A stretch of DNA of 46,787 nt from Deltaproteobacteria bacterium (GTDB lineage Bacteria; Myxococcota_A; Polyangia; Polyangiales; JADJMO01), in NCBI GenBank assembly GCA_016182965.1, contig JACPFM010000146.1, positions 1-46,787 on the forward strand. The letters run 5' to 3'. Positions 17,510 through 26,102 of the stretch are shown here, one piece after another (position 1 is the first letter of the stretch; the number at the start of each line of letters is the position of its first letter). Both the position numbers and the translations under genes were made by a program. Under the pieces are notes generated by a model, which worked only from the letters and a program-made list of their open reading frames with translations, was not told where the DNA came from and made no database searches.

Positions 17510-17520
17510 GGTACGACGAG
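17493..17520 (-). promoter_or_regulatory. Inverted repeat enclosing the PilZ gene start codon
   Basis: CTCGTCGTA (17493-17501) and TACGACGAG (17512-17520) form a perfect 9-bp inverted repeat with a 10-nt spacer. In the mRNA of the PilZ gene the proposed GTG start (17507-17509) would sit in the hairpin loop. It could be a translational control hairpin or a protein operator. Chance occurrence in GC-rich DNA cannot be excluded. Confidence 0.4.
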
Positions 17521-17641
17521 AACATCGCGACGCACGGCCGAGGACGCAAGCCCCAATCAACGTGCGACCAGTTGTGTCGCAGCGGTCGCGTCGACCAAAG
17601 AGGCGCCGCGGCGTGATGGACGGAGCACGACGCAGGAGCGA

Positions 17642-19444
17642 TCAGGACGTGAGCCCGAACTCGGGCCCCTGTCGCTGCTTCATCACGCGCACGTACACCG
17701 AGGGCGCGATCCGCGAGAGCCACCACGCGTACTTCGCGACGGCGCTCGGCACCACGAGCGCCCGGCGAGCGAGCACGCCCTCGACGATCGCGTCGGCCAC
17801 GTCGGCCGGCGCATCGAGCTTGCCGACGACGACCTTCGACGCCGCGGCCGCGGAGCCGTCGCCGCCGAGCGCGTGCCGGTCGATCGCGGTGTCGACGTAC
17901 GAGGGACACACCAGCATCACGTGGACGCCGCGCCCACCGACCTCGGCGCGCAGCGAGTCGAAGAAGCCGTGGAGCGCGTGCTTGCTCGCCGCGTAGCCGG
18001 TGCGGCCGACCAGCGGCGCGAACCCGGCGACGCTGGAGATCGCCACCACCGAGCCGCCCCGCGAGAGCACGCTCGGCAGCGCGGCCTGCGTGCAGTGCAC
18101 CGCGCCGAAGAAGTTCACGTCCATCACGCGACGGACGACCGCCTCGTCGGTCTCGGCGAACAGGCTGCGGTGCGCGATGCCGGCGTTGTTGACGAGCACG
18201 TCGACGCCGCCCCACGAGGAGACGACCTCTTCGATCGCCGCGCGGCACTGCGCCGCGTCGCGCACGTCGCAGGGGATCGCACGCACCTCGTGACCGTCTG
18301 CGGCGAGCGCGGCGCGCGCGTTCTCGAGCGCCGCGGCGTCGACGTCGAGGAGGGTCACCTTCGCCCCTTCGCGCGCGAAGCGCCACGCCGTGGCGAGGCC
18401 GATGCCGCCCGCGCCGCCCGTGATCACGACGACCTTCCCGACGCCTCGCCCCCGGCGAGCCTCACGACCGCCGCGCGCGTCGCCGAAGCGCGACCGGCAC
18501 CACACCTCGAAGGCCTCGCGCGAGGTCTTCGGGCGGTAGCCGAGCTCGCGCTTGAGCCGCTCGTTCGACAGCACCGGTCGGTGCGCGAGGAAGCCGACCT
18601 GCTCCGGTCCGTACTGGGTCGCGCCGTACCGCTGCAGCTCCGCGATGGTGCGCCGCAGCGCGCGCGCCGGGATGGGCAGGAACGGCTTGCCGAGCCGCGC
18701 GGCGATCTCGCGCAGGGTCATCACCCCGTCGCCGGCGAGGTTGAAGACGCCGGTCGCGGCGCCGTGCACGCCGAGCAGCAGGCAGGCGACCACGTCGTCG
18801 TCGAGGATGAACACGAACGGCGTCTCGGACTCGCGGAGGCCGACGATCACCGGGCGCTCGAAGATGGCGGTGATCTGGTTCTTCGCGCCGACGCCGAGGA
18901 TGGTGCCGGGGCGCAGGATCAGCTGCTCGAGCTCCGGGTGGGCGGCGCGGTGCTCGGCGAGCATCTCCTCGACGAGCCGCTTGTGGTGCGCGTAGGCGAA
19001 GTCCTCGTTGCCGCGCAGCGGCGCGTCCTCGTCGAGGAGCGGCGCGTTGTCGGCGTGGTAGCCGTACGCGGCGCCGCTCGAGGTGACGATGAGCTTCTTC
19101 ACGCCCTCGGCGGTGCACGCGCGCAGCACGTTCTCGGTGCCGAGGACGTCGACCTCGTACTGCACGTCGCGCGGCGTGTGCTGGCCGGGCGTGACGATGG
19201 TGGCGAGGTGCACGACGGTGTCGATCTCGTAGGTGGCGAGCACGTCGGCGAGCCGCGAGGAGCGCACGTCGAGCTCGACGTACTCCACGCCGGCGAGCCG
19301 CTCGGCGGGCGGCCGCACGTCGGTCGCCACGATCGCGCGGAGGTCGCGCCGGTCTCCGGCGAGCGCGCGCACCAGCTTCTGACCGACGTAGCCGCTCGCG
19401 CCGGTCACCAACACGCTTCCACGAGCGGCAGGGGGACGGCTCAT
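17642..19444 (-). CDS. Fused extended SDR (epimerase-like) and classical SDR
   Basis: One 600-residue frame holds two Rossmann enzymes. Residues 1-330 are an extended, NAD-dependent epimerase / 3-beta-HSD-like SDR: GASGYVGQ nucleotide loop, SSGAAYG, and YxxxK in AYAHHKR. Residues 335-600 are a classical SDR: TGGAGGIG, NNAG (419-422), Ser470-471 in VAISSVAG, and YAASK (484-488). Both active sites look intact. No stop or plausible start lies at the junction (near 18442), so this is a real fusion. The ATG overlaps the stop of the ThDP-enzyme gene (ATGA), which suggests consecutive action on one substrate, for example reduction of a product of the ThDP enzyme. Substrates are not identifiable from sequence. 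Confidence 0.85.
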   Translation of the reverse strand: MSRPPAARGSVLVTGASGYVGQKLVRALAGDRRDLRAIVATDVRPPAERLAGVEYVELDVRSSRLADVLATYEIDTVVHLATIVTPGQHTPRDVQYEVDVLGTENVLRACTAEGVKKLIVTSSGAAYGYHADNAPLLDEDAPLRGNEDFAYAHHKRLVEEMLAEHRAAHPELEQLILRPGTILGVGAKNQITAIFERPVIVGLRESETPFVFILDDDVVACLLLGVHGAATGVFNLAGDGVMTLREIAARLGKPFLPIPARALRRTIAELQRYGATQYGPEQVGFLAHRPVLSNERLKRELGYRPKTSREAFEVWCRSRFGDARGGREARRGRGVGKVVVITGGAGGIGLATAWRFAREGAKVTLLDVDAAALENARAALAADGHEVRAIPCDVRDAAQCRAAIEEVVSSWGGVDVLVNNAGIAHRSLFAETDEAVVRRVMDVNFFGAVHCTQAALPSVLSRGGSVVAISSVAGFAPLVGRTGYAASKHALHGFFDSLRAEVGGRGVHVMLVCPSYVDTAIDRHALGGDGSAAAASKVVVGKLDAPADVADAIVEGVLARRALVVPSAVAKYAWWLSRIAPSVYVRVMKQRQGPEFGLTS

Positions 19445-21225
19445 TCGACCGGCTCCTGGTGCATGTCCTTGAACGTCTTCAGGTCCGGCGCCCACATGTG
19501 CTTGACCGGATCGACGTCGACGTGGATGACCGCGCACTTGCCGGAGGCGATCGAGCGCTCGATCGCGCCGCGCAGCGCCCGCGGATCGGAGACCCGCTCG
19601 CCGTGCGCGCCCATCGACCGGGCGAGCGCGTCGAACTCGATCTCGCCGAGGTCGGTGTTGATCGTCTCGTCCGGGCCGAGCGACTTGAAGACCAGCGTCT
19701 TGAGCGGGCGCAGCGCGAACTGCTGGTTCATCTTCACCATGCCCCACTGCTTGTCGCAGAGGACGAGGTAGATCACCGGCAGGTCGTTGCGCACGGCGGT
19801 CTCGATCTCTTGCGGGTGGAAGCCCATCGCGCCGTCGCCGATGACACAGTAGACCTGCCGATCGGGGAACGCGACCTTCGCGCCGAGCGCCTGCGCGACG
19901 CCGGCGCCGAGCATGCCCATCTTCGCGGTGCCGAGCAGCGCGTTGGGCGTGCGCACCTCGTGGAAGAACTGCGCCCAGATGGTGGTGTTGCCGCCGTCGG
20001 CGACCATGATGGCGTCGTCGGCGAAGGTCTCCTGGCACACGCGCGCGACGTGCGCGGGGTGCATCGGCGAGGCGACGTCCTTCAGCTTGTCGTCGAGCTC
20101 CGCGCGGCGCGCGTTGCAGGCGGCGCGGATGCCGTCGACGTGCGCGCGGCGCTTCGACACATCGACGGTCGCGCGCTGGCGGTGCAGCTCGGCGATCACG
20201 GCGCGGAGGAAGAGCTTCACGTCGCCCCGGACGGCGAGGTCGACCGGGCGGTTGTTGCCGAGGATGTCGCCGTCGACGTCGACCTGGATGGTCTTCTGCT
20301 CCGACGGGCGGCCCCAATACGGCGGCTTGCCCCACCAGTCCGTCTCGCCGAGGCGCGAGCCGAGGACCAGCGCGAGATCGCTCTCGGTCCGCGCGCGATT
20401 GACCGCGTCGACGAAGATCATCGACACCGCGTGGCGCCGGCGCTCGTCGATCGCCGCGCGCGCGCCCCAGCTGGTGGTGACCGGCGCCTCGAGCAGCTCG
20501 GCGAGGACGAGCAGCTCCTCGAAGGCGCGCGCGTGCACCACGCCCGAGCCGGCGTGGATCATCGGCAAGCGCGCCTCGGCGAGCATGCGTGCGGCGGCGC
20601 GCACCTGATCGACCGGCGGCTCGACCGGCTCGAGCGACCGGTACTGCGCGGGGCCGCGCACCCAGCTCGGATCGAGCTCGCGGGCGCCGTTGATCACGCT
20701 CTCGGGGATGTCGACGTGGACGACGCCGGGGCGCCCCTCGAAGCACTGGCGCAGCGCGTGGCGCATGATCTCGGCGAGGCGATCGAACGACGGAACCGCG
20801 CACGCGAACCGGGTCATCGGGCGGGTGACCTCGACGTGCGGGAAGTACTGGTAGGCGCCGCCGCGGTCGGGGTAGGTGATGCCCTCGCGGCGCGAGCTCG
20901 TGATCAAGAGCACGCGATTGCCCTCGGCCTGCTCGACCGCCACGCCCGGCAGGATGTTGGCGACGCCCGGCCCGTTGCTGGCCATGCACACGCCGAGCTT
21001 GCCGGTGACCCGCGCGTACGCGCCGGCCATGTGCGCCGCGCTCGTCTCGTGACGCGGCGTGATCAGATCGATGGCGTTGGCGCGCAGGCCGGTGCACAGC
21101 CCGAGGTAGGTGCCGTCGACGATGCCGAACACCTTCTTCACGCCCTCGGCCGCGAGCATCCGCGCGATCAGCTCGCCGCCCTTGACCTTCGTCGACCTGA
21201 GCCCCTCGAGAACCGGCAACCCCAT
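19441..21225 (-). CDS. ThDP-dependent enzyme (acetolactate synthase-like)
   Basis: The 594-residue protein has the three-domain fold of the acetolactate synthase / benzoylformate decarboxylase / 2-hydroxyacyl-CoA lyase superfamily. Glu60 in PRHETSAAHMAGAYARVTG activates ThDP, and the Mg/ThDP motif starts at GDG 463-465 (GDGAMGFHPQEIETA). Oddity: the second Mg ligand, usually Asn, is Asp491 (VLCDKQWG), which can still bind metal. The ThDP domain, central FAD/CoA-like domain (LVLGSRLGETDWWG) and C-terminal domain have normal length. It is translationally coupled to the double SDR. A GGAGGT Shine-Dalgarno precedes the ATG, and the promoter faces a TetR gene across a double palindrome. It is not a standard IlvB (no IlvN nearby). 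Formation or cleavage of an acyloin or 2-hydroxyacyl substrate is inferred. Confidence 0.85.
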   Translation of the reverse strand: MGLPVLEGLRSTKVKGGELIARMLAAEGVKKVFGIVDGTYLGLCTGLRANAIDLITPRHETSAAHMAGAYARVTGKLGVCMASNGPGVANILPGVAVEQAEGNRVLLITSSRREGITYPDRGGAYQYFPHVEVTRPMTRFACAVPSFDRLAEIMRHALRQCFEGRPGVVHVDIPESVINGARELDPSWVRGPAQYRSLEPVEPPVDQVRAAARMLAEARLPMIHAGSGVVHARAFEELLVLAELLEAPVTTSWGARAAIDERRRHAVSMIFVDAVNRARTESDLALVLGSRLGETDWWGKPPYWGRPSEQKTIQVDVDGDILGNNRPVDLAVRGDVKLFLRAVIAELHRQRATVDVSKRRAHVDGIRAACNARRAELDDKLKDVASPMHPAHVARVCQETFADDAIMVADGGNTTIWAQFFHEVRTPNALLGTAKMGMLGAGVAQALGAKVAFPDRQVYCVIGDGAMGFHPQEIETAVRNDLPVIYLVLCDKQWGMVKMNQQFALRPLKTLVFKSLGPDETINTDLGEIEFDALARSMGAHGERVSDPRALRGAIERSIASGKCAVIHVDVDPVKHMWAPDLKTFKDMHQEPVE

Positions 21226-21256
21226 GATGACCTCCGAGACCCAGCATGGCCGGGAC

Positions 21257-21292
21257 TGACCGATCGGTCAAATGAATTTGTCCGATCGGTCA
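21257..21292. promoter_or_regulatory. Double palindromic operator, probably for the adjacent TetR
   Basis: The 89-bp divergent spacer contains TGACCGATCGGTCA (21257-21270, a perfect palindrome) and TGTCCGATCGGTCA (21279-21292, one mismatch). Their centres are 22 bp apart, about two helical turns. Such TTTGACC/GGTCAAA-type palindromes are typical TetR-family sites. The arrangement lets one regulator control both the ThDP/SDR operon and its own gene. Confidence 0.82.
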
Positions 21293-21314
21293 AAATCGGC
21301 GAGAATCCGCAGGC

Positions 21315-21962
21315 ATGCGCACCCAGAAGCAGGCCGCCGTCGCCAAGGAGGGCACCGCCGATCGGATCCGAGAGGCCGCCGACGAGTTGTTCTGTCGCGT
21401 GGGCTACGACGCGGTGAGCGTGCGCGACGTCGCAGAGCGCGCCGGCGTGAACAAGGCGCTGGTGTTCTACCACTTCAAGTCGAAGGCCGATCTCTTCGAG
21501 CACGTGGTCGAGCGCTACTACGACGCGCATCGACGCGCCCTCGCCGACGCGTTCGGCGCCGAAGGAGACGCGCGTGAGCGCATCCACCGCATGCTCGACG
21601 CCTACCTCGATTTCATGGCGGAGAACGTGCGGTACGCCGTCCTGGTGCAGCAGCAGATCTCGAACCCCGAGACGCACCCCCTGGTGGAGAAGAACCTCGT
21701 CCCGCTCTACCGCTGGATCGAGCACGCGCTGTCGGAGGTCGCCCCGCACGAGGGCCCGAGCGGCGCGCGGCAGCTGTTCGTCACGTTCTCGGGGCTGGTC
21801 ATCAACTACTTCACGTACGCCCCGCTGCTCGCCCGCGTCTGGCAGCGCGATCCGTTCGGCCGCGCGATGCTCGACGAGCGGCGCCGGCACGCGCACTGGC
21901 TCGTCGATCTGGTCCTCGACGATCTCGAGCGCGGCGCCAAGAAGGGCAAGAGGCCGCGCTGA
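21315..21962 (+). CDS. TetR-family transcriptional regulator
   Basis: The 215-residue protein carries an N-terminal TetR DNA-binding domain (about residues 13-60) with RIREAADELFCRVGYDAVSV and the helix-turn-helix VRDVAERAGVNKALVFYHFKSK, the family signature. The rest is the all-helical ligand-binding and dimer domain (residues 65-200, with RERIHRMLDAYLDFMAENV and FSGLVINYFTYAPLLARV), and the tail is basic. The ATG at 21315 is the first good start. It diverges from the ThDP enzyme/SDR operon and probably represses both promoters through the two palindromes between them; the ligand is likely a metabolite of that pathway. The aminotransferase gene follows 38 bp downstream on the same strand. 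Confidence 0.93.
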   Translation: MRTQKQAAVAKEGTADRIREAADELFCRVGYDAVSVRDVAERAGVNKALVFYHFKSKADLFEHVVERYYDAHRRALADAFGAEGDARERIHRMLDAYLDFMAENVRYAVLVQQQISNPETHPLVEKNLVPLYRWIEHALSEVAPHEGPSGARQLFVTFSGLVINYFTYAPLLARVWQRDPFGRAMLDERRRHAHWLVDLVLDDLERGAKKGKRPR

Positions 21963-22000
21963 GCGAAGATCCCGGCGCGGCGCTTGCTCGAACACGGCTG

Positions 22001-23131
22001 GTGGACGCGCGCATCGACCGGCTGCAGCGTCGCGCTTGCGCGAGGTCGGGCGTGATCGGCCTCGGCGGAGGGCTGCCGGCCGACGAGCTGTTCCCTCGTG
22101 CGCTGCTCAGTCGAGCGTTCCTGGCCGTGCTCGGGCGCGCCGACGGCGACGGCTTGCAGTACGGGTGGCCCGAGGGGAGCCGCGGCCTGCGGGCGTGGAT
22201 CGCCGCGCGGATGCGCGTACGCGGCGTCGCCATCGGCGAGGAGGAGGTCATCGTCACGAGCGGCGCGCAGCAGGCGCTCGCGATCGCCACCGAGGCGCTC
22301 GGGGCGCGCGGTCGACGCTTCGAGGTCGACGCGGAGTCGTACCCGGCGGCGCTCGATCTGTTCCGCGCGCGCGGCGTGCAGCTCGTCGCGGCGCCCGCGT
22401 CCGAGCGGGTGGTCGCGTCGTACGTGATGCCGGGAGTGACCAACCCGCGGGGCAACGGCCTCGATCACGCACGGCGCCGCGCGCTGCTCGCGAGCGGCGC
22501 GGCGCTCATCGCGGACGAGGCGTACGCCGAGCTTCGGTTCGACGGCGCGCTCGAGCGGCCGCTGCTCGCCGACGCCCGCGATCGCACCTGGCACATCGGC
22601 ACGTTCAGCAAGACGCTGGCCCCGGGCCTGCGGGTCGGGTGGCTGCTCCCGCCCCCGACCGAGCGGGGCGCGGCGCTCGAGGTGAAGCGCGAGCTCGACC
22701 TGCAGGCGCCCGGGCTCGCGCAGGCGGTCCTCGAGGAGTTCCTCGCGCGCGACGCGCTCGACGCTCGTCTGTCTCGCGCGCGACGGTTCTACCGCCGGCG
22801 CGGCGAGCGTCTGCTGTCGGCGCTCCGCCGCGCGTTCCCGAGCTTCCGGGTGCGCGAGCCGGAGGGGGGCTTCTGCGTGTACCTCGAGACCGACGAGGAG
22901 GGCGACGACGCGGCGCTGCTCGCGCTCGCGACCGAGCACGGCGTGTCGTTCGATCCGGGGAGCCTCTTCCGGCACGACGGCGCGTCGTCGCCGATCGCGA
23001 TGCGCCTCTGCTTCTCGTCGGCCCCGATCCCCGACCTCGAGATCGGGGTCGAGCGGCTGGTGCGGACCTTCCGAGCGCGGCTCGGACGTTCGCGTCGTCG
23101 CGGGTCGGCGCGCCGCACCTGGAGCACCTGA
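22001..23131 (+). CDS. PLP-dependent aminotransferase (fold type I)
   Basis: The 376-residue protein (GTG start) is a class I/II aminotransferase similar to the catalytic half of MocR regulators and to 2-aminoadipate transaminases (LysN/ARO8 type), without the GntR-type DNA-binding domain. Visible motifs are VIVTSGAQQAL (phosphate cup), TNPRGNG (Asn148), ADEAYAEL (Asp172, binds the pyridine N; Tyr175) and TFSKTLAPGLRVGW (Lys204, internal aldimine). A C-terminal small domain ends at about residue 355, followed by an Arg-rich tail (RLGRSRRRGSARR). The gene lies 38 bp after tetR on the same strand, so it may share its promoter. The amino donor and acceptor are unknown. Confidence 0.87.
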   Translation: MDARIDRLQRRACARSGVIGLGGGLPADELFPRALLSRAFLAVLGRADGDGLQYGWPEGSRGLRAWIAARMRVRGVAIGEEEVIVTSGAQQALAIATEALGARGRRFEVDAESYPAALDLFRARGVQLVAAPASERVVASYVMPGVTNPRGNGLDHARRRALLASGAALIADEAYAELRFDGALERPLLADARDRTWHIGTFSKTLAPGLRVGWLLPPPTERGAALEVKRELDLQAPGLAQAVLEEFLARDALDARLSRARRFYRRRGERLLSALRRAFPSFRVREPEGGFCVYLETDEEGDDAALLALATEHGVSFDPGSLFRHDGASSPIAMRLCFSSAPIPDLEIGVERLVRTFRARLGRSRRRGSARRTWST

Positions 23132-23219
23132 AGTCCGAGACGGTGGGCGAATCGCCGCATCCCGCGTGCACCGACGTTCACGCCCGGCGCCGAGCCACGG
23201 TCTTTCGGCTGATGGGCGC

Positions 23220-24158
<939 letters not shown>

Positions 24159-24557
24159 CTCGACTTTCGCCGTCTTCGGTCGATGGCCTCTGGCCAGCAT
24201 CGGCTTCGTGGGTCGAAGGTCGAAGGTCGAATGTCGAACGGAGTAGGTCTTTCAGCTTTGGCCTTTCGACCCTCGACCTTCGACCCCGCCCGCCACAGCC
24301 TGGCGCGGCGCCGTGGCTACGAAATGGGCGAAAGCCGAGTCTGAAGACCTCGGAAAATGCCCCGGACTCCTGACGGCCCTTGACTCGAGTCTCGCCTCTC
24401 TCGGCTGGGCGCTCGTCACCGCGCTCGCTCGCAGGTCTCGGCTTCTGCTTCTTCGACCTTCGACCTTCGACCTTCGACCGGGTGCATGCGACAGAACGTC
24501 GAGTGTGACGACGGGCGACCTCGGCGATAGTCGAGTAGACTCCGGCGCGGAGGCACG
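24159..24557. repeat. Non-coding spacer with inverted heptamer (GGTCGAA) arrays
   Basis: This 399-bp spacer has no convincing gene. It contains a run of GGTCGAA heptamers (24211-24238) and, 30 bp later, the complementary TTCGACC run (24264-24285); together they form a 22-bp inverted repeat with two mismatches. A second TTCGACC array (24451-24479, four units) lies further on. The same heptamers occur in the repeats at 40.4 and 42.3 kb. The last 60 bp should hold the promoter and GGAGG site of the VWA lipoprotein gene. Confidence 0.7.
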
Positions 24558-25829
24558 ATGCACAAGCTGCTGCTCGCCGGTCTGCTCGGCTCGATCGCGC
24601 TCGCCTGCTCCGCCGGCAACGACAAGGGCGCGTCTGCGAGCCCCGGAGGCGACGGGTCGGTCGGCGACGGCGCGAGCGACGCCTCGGGCCTGTCCGACGT
24701 GGTCCTCGACGACGCGCCCGCAGCCGACGCGTGCGCGGCCGCGAGCTACGTCGCCCAGCAGCTGCCCGCGTCGATCATGTTCGTGCTCGACGCCTCCGAC
24801 AGCATGCTCGGCGGCGGCAAGTGGTCGTCGGCCGCGCTCGCCATCGTCACCGCCATCGATCAAGACGCCTTCGACTCGATGTCGCTCGGGCTGCTCGCGT
24901 CGCCCAACGCGCAAGTGACCGGCCCCTCGTGCGTCTACGGCTTCCCGGTCGCCTGCGGCTCGCCCGCCCTGCCGCAGATCGCCGTCAAGCCGGCCGGCAA
25001 GGAGAAGTCCTCCGCGTCGACCGGCGTGCGCTCCGAGATCTACAAGTGGCTGTCGTCGAACTCGCCGAAGTCGGGCTACGACGGCACGCCGCTCTACGAG
25101 GCGCTGAAGACCTCGTACGCGTACCTCCGCCTGAGCGCGGCGAAGAACAAGCTCATCGCCGTGGTGATCACCGACGGCACCGCCAGCTGCGCGTCGCTCT
25201 CGGCGCGCGGCGGCTACACCGACGTCAACGGCTGCAACGACTGGGCGTACCCGACGAGCCTCGTCACGCTGATCAAGGGCGCGCACGACGACGCGACCAC
25301 GCCGGTCTACACGTTCGTCGTCGGGGTGCCCGGCGCCGACACCACCGGCAAGAACCCGGCGACCGAGCCCCCCTACTCCGCGCGCAAGGCGCTGTCGGCG
25401 TACGCCAAGGCGGGCGCGCCGGCGTTCGTCGACCCGACGTGCGAGGGCACCTTCGGCGCGCCGGAGAACGTCGATCCGGTCAAGAGCTGCCACTTCGACA
25501 TGTCGAAGACCGGCACGTTCGACGCCGGCAAGCTCGCCGAGGCGATCGCGAAGATCCGCGGACAGGTCCTCGGCTGCACCTACGAGCTGCCCAAGCCCGA
25601 CAGCGGCACCGTCGACAAGTCCAAGGTCAACGTCCGCATCGAGAGCAAGAGCGGCGGCACCGACCTGAAGAAGCGCTCCGACCCGAGCGACACCTGCGCG
25701 ACCGACGGCTGCTGGGACTACGACGCCGACGGCAAGATCATCCTCGTCGGCAAGGCGTGCGCAGACGCGAAGGCGCTCACCGACGGCAAGGTGTCGATCC
25801 TCGTCGGCTGCGCGACCGTCGTGAAGTGA
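24558..25829 (+). CDS. VWA-domain lipoprotein
   Basis: The 423-residue protein begins MHKLLLAGLLGSIALAC, a clear lipoprotein signal (Cys17). An acidic Gly/Asp/Ser linker and a von Willebrand factor A domain from about residue 72 follow. The MIDAS motif DASDS (78-82) and a downstream VITDG Asp are present, so metal-dependent ligand binding is plausible. Large Cys-containing insertions follow (CVYGFPVACG, CNDWAYPTS, CTYELPKPDSG), and the end is beta-rich (DYDADGKIILVGKAC). This layout is frequent among secreted myxobacterial VWA proteins of unknown function. An AGGAGG-like site (GCGGAGGC) precedes the ATG. It is probably located at the outer membrane and may act in protein-protein contact; no partner is evident. 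Confidence 0.87.
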   Translation: MHKLLLAGLLGSIALACSAGNDKGASASPGGDGSVGDGASDASGLSDVVLDDAPAADACAAASYVAQQLPASIMFVLDASDSMLGGGKWSSAALAIVTAIDQDAFDSMSLGLLASPNAQVTGPSCVYGFPVACGSPALPQIAVKPAGKEKSSASTGVRSEIYKWLSSNSPKSGYDGTPLYEALKTSYAYLRLSAAKNKLIAVVITDGTASCASLSARGGYTDVNGCNDWAYPTSLVTLIKGAHDDATTPVYTFVVGVPGADTTGKNPATEPPYSARKALSAYAKAGAPAFVDPTCEGTFGAPENVDPVKSCHFDMSKTGTFDAGKLAEAIAKIRGQVLGCTYELPKPDSGTVDKSKVNVRIESKSGGTDLKKRSDPSDTCATDGCWDYDADGKIILVGKACADAKALTDGKVSILVGCATVVK

Positions 25830-25865
25830 CGGCCGTTGAAGCGACGACGAGAACGGCCGAGCTCC

Positions 25866-26030
25866 TCAGCTGAACATCCCAGGCGAGATCGTCGAGCCGA
25901 GCAGCGCGACGGCGAGCATGGCGATGAGGACCAGCGCGATGGCGACCGCGATGAGCAGCGGCATGCTCCGGAGCGTCTTGGGCTGCTCCGGCCAGCCAGG
26001 TTCGACCGGTTTGTGGTGGGATACGCGCAT
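25866..26030 (-). CDS. Small single-pass membrane protein, 54 residues
   Basis: Minus-strand ATG at 26030 opens a 54-residue frame. It has a polar N-terminus (MRVSHHKPVEPGWPEQPKTL), one strongly hydrophobic helix (PLLIAVAIALVLIAMLAVAL) and a short tail, LGSTISPGMFS. A perfect GGAGG Shine-Dalgarno sits 8-9 bases upstream, which is rare enough in this window to support real translation. It lies 72 bp downstream of the three-gene membrane operon on the same strand and converges with the VWA gene. Small subunits of membrane complexes look like this, but I do not recognise it. It could be the last gene of the operon or have its own promoter. Confidence 0.72.
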   Translation of the reverse strand: MRVSHHKPVEPGWPEQPKTLRSMPLLIAVAIALVLIAMLAVALLGSTISPGMFS

Positions 26031-26102
26031 CGCTGAGCACCTCCTCGTTCTCGTCCGAGCCGTCGCGGCTCGAGAATGTGAAGCAAGGGTGGTGCCCGTC
26101 GC

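Noticed and set aside
18442..18480. Splitting the 600-residue double SDR into two genes
   Set aside because: The junction has no stop codon and the second domain's first residues (GVGKVVVITGG) have no usable start codon ahead of the nucleotide loop.
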